From Phellopilus nigrolimitatus (Eukaryota; Basidiomycota; Agaricomycetes; Hymenochaetales; Hymenochaetaceae): DNA of 31,031 nt. The notes under the pieces were generated by a model that worked only from the letters and a program-made list of their open reading frames with translations, searched no databases and was not told where the DNA came from. The position numbers and the translations under genes are program-made. Positions 30,193-31,031 of the stretch are shown piece by piece (position 1 is the first letter of the stretch; each line of letters begins with the position of its first letter). Location: positions 1 through 31,031 of the forward strand of contig JAJOHG010000301.1 of assembly GCA_021029095.1 (NCBI GenBank), in the 5' to 3' direction.

Positions 30193-30468
30193 CTAAGGAC
30201 GTGCGACTTCGGGGTCGACGGGCTCATCGCTCTTGCTGTACGGGTTGAGCGCACGTACCGCCGCGAACGACTTCTCGTCCTGCGCGTTTGTCAGGTGTGC
30301 ACAAGCGCCCTCGCGGCGCCAACCGTTCGTCAAATTCCAGATCTTCAAGAGAAATTTGGAAAAAGACGGGAGTGGACTGACGAGTAGAAACCGTTGTCCC
30401 GGGATCACCGCGAGACCCCCCTCAGGAAGCGTGCTCTGCTTCTTGAAACCGTGATATATTACAGGCAT
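30193..30468 (-). CDS. Small hypothetical protein (91 residues), tentative
   Basis: An ATG at 30468 follows an in-frame TAA, and the frame stays open to a TAG at 30193. Codon choice in the second half is GC-ending (for example GTCGACCCCGAAGTCGCACG), like the neighbouring genes, and the tail is NPYSKSDEPVDPEVARP. I see no signal peptide, membrane span or known motif. It could be a genuine small gene converging on the dehydrogenase, or the last exon of a longer gene to the right. I do not recognise a family. Confidence 0.35.
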   Translation of the reverse strand: MPVIYHGFKKQSTLPEGGLAVIPGQRFLLVSPLPSFSKFLLKIWNLTNGWRREGACAHLTNAQDEKSFAAVRALNPYSKSDEPVDPEVARP

Positions 30469-31031
30469 TGTCCCGTCAAATTAGATTAAGCCTCAAGTGG
30501 CGCAGAAAAGAGGGCCCACGAGAGCATGACTTTGCTGAGATCACAATTTGGGTTTAAATGCCGCAATGCGAAGACTAGCGGGGCCGCGGGAGCCTGGGTT
30601 GCCTGCGAAAATTTCTGGATAGATGATCGCTCCTGAGAATGCGCGTGTCTTGCGATCCAAGTGTTAAAGACGTATACCAAAGCGAACTAAAGAAAGATAA
30701 GGAGATCGAGGAGGCGTACACCGACGACGTCACTGTCCTCTTGTTGCTAAATCAGTCATGGCTTTAGGCGGAAGACAACGCAGAGACGCACTCAGGACCG
30801 AAGATATAAAGGGCTTTCTCGGAATCACAACTACCTATACAGAGCGGCAAGCGTGCCTTTCATATCGGTGTATTCGGTCTTTCCGGGTGGTCTGTAGGAG
30901 ATGTTCGATCCGCGTGAGAGGGCAAAAAGAAATTTCAGAACTAATAGAGAAATAGAAAGCGCCTTGTGTCTGGACGGGAGTCATTTGAGCCTCTGTATTG
31001 CCTCCCAGAATTCTGAATTGCGATGATTGAG
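30469..31031. other. Right edge, no supported gene
   Basis: Short frames on both strands (minus 30680-30486, plus 30758-30955) lack domains and coding character. The stretch could hold the promoter or upstream exons of the small frame at 30193-30468. Confidence 0.35.

Noticed and set aside
1..31031. CRISPR arrays, rRNA genes, bacterial operon signals
   Set aside because: None seen; the window is eukaryotic with spliced genes, and repeats present are transposon-derived.

Overview
The window is nuclear DNA of a filamentous basidiomycete, most likely an Agaricomycete. The genes are split by many short introns of about 50-85 bp. The protein families fit: a basidiomycete-type P450, a Zn2Cys6 regulator with a Fungal_trans domain, an allantoate/nicotinate-type MFS permease, and a glycine-rich membrane protein. 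The window also holds a Ty1/copia retrotransposon and short Tc1/mariner-pogo-like elements. All gene models were spliced by eye; each one closes in frame over its whole length.

Layout. 1-7870 is transposon-rich: two inverted copies of a GC-rich repeat (157-349, 6613-6782), a 269-bp element with 42-bp inverted ends (419-687), and a complete copia element on the minus strand (833-6510). The copia element has two 545-bp LTRs that I read as identical, a 5-bp target duplication, a primer site matching the anticodon arm of initiator tRNA-Met, and one gag/pol break inside the zinc knuckle. 7873-10748 (+) is a 19-exon cytochrome P450. 11328-12533 (+) is an 8-exon HAD phosphatase. About 12504-18545 is a diverged tandem duplication. 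It starts in the last codons of the phosphatase and carries two copies of a glycine-rich, heavily N-glycosylatable membrane protein. Copy 2 (16106-17216) looks intact. Copy 1 (13490-14606) has lost its proximal promoter and its hydrophobic C-terminus. A 750-bp element sits only in copy 2.

18785-22467 (-) is a 19-exon Zn2Cys6 transcription factor with several micro-exons. 23004-24852 (-) is an MFS permease of the anion:cation symporter type. A 2.3-kb stretch with no convincing gene, containing a 208-bp pogo-like element, follows. 27149-28275 (-) is a class II (zinc) ketose-bisphosphate-type aldolase. It shares a 560-bp divergent promoter with 28836-29964 (+), an extended-SDR dehydrogenase resembling D-erythronate dehydrogenase (DenD).

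How the genes may work together. The divergent aldolase/dehydrogenase pair, with an organic-anion permease and a Zn2Cys6 regulator next to it, looks like a small sugar-acid (erythronate/threonate-like) utilisation neighbourhood. This is inference from families and position only. The other notable signals are the half-tRNA primer site, the unusual number of GC-AG introns in the P450 and phosphatase genes, and the asymmetric decay of the duplicated membrane protein.
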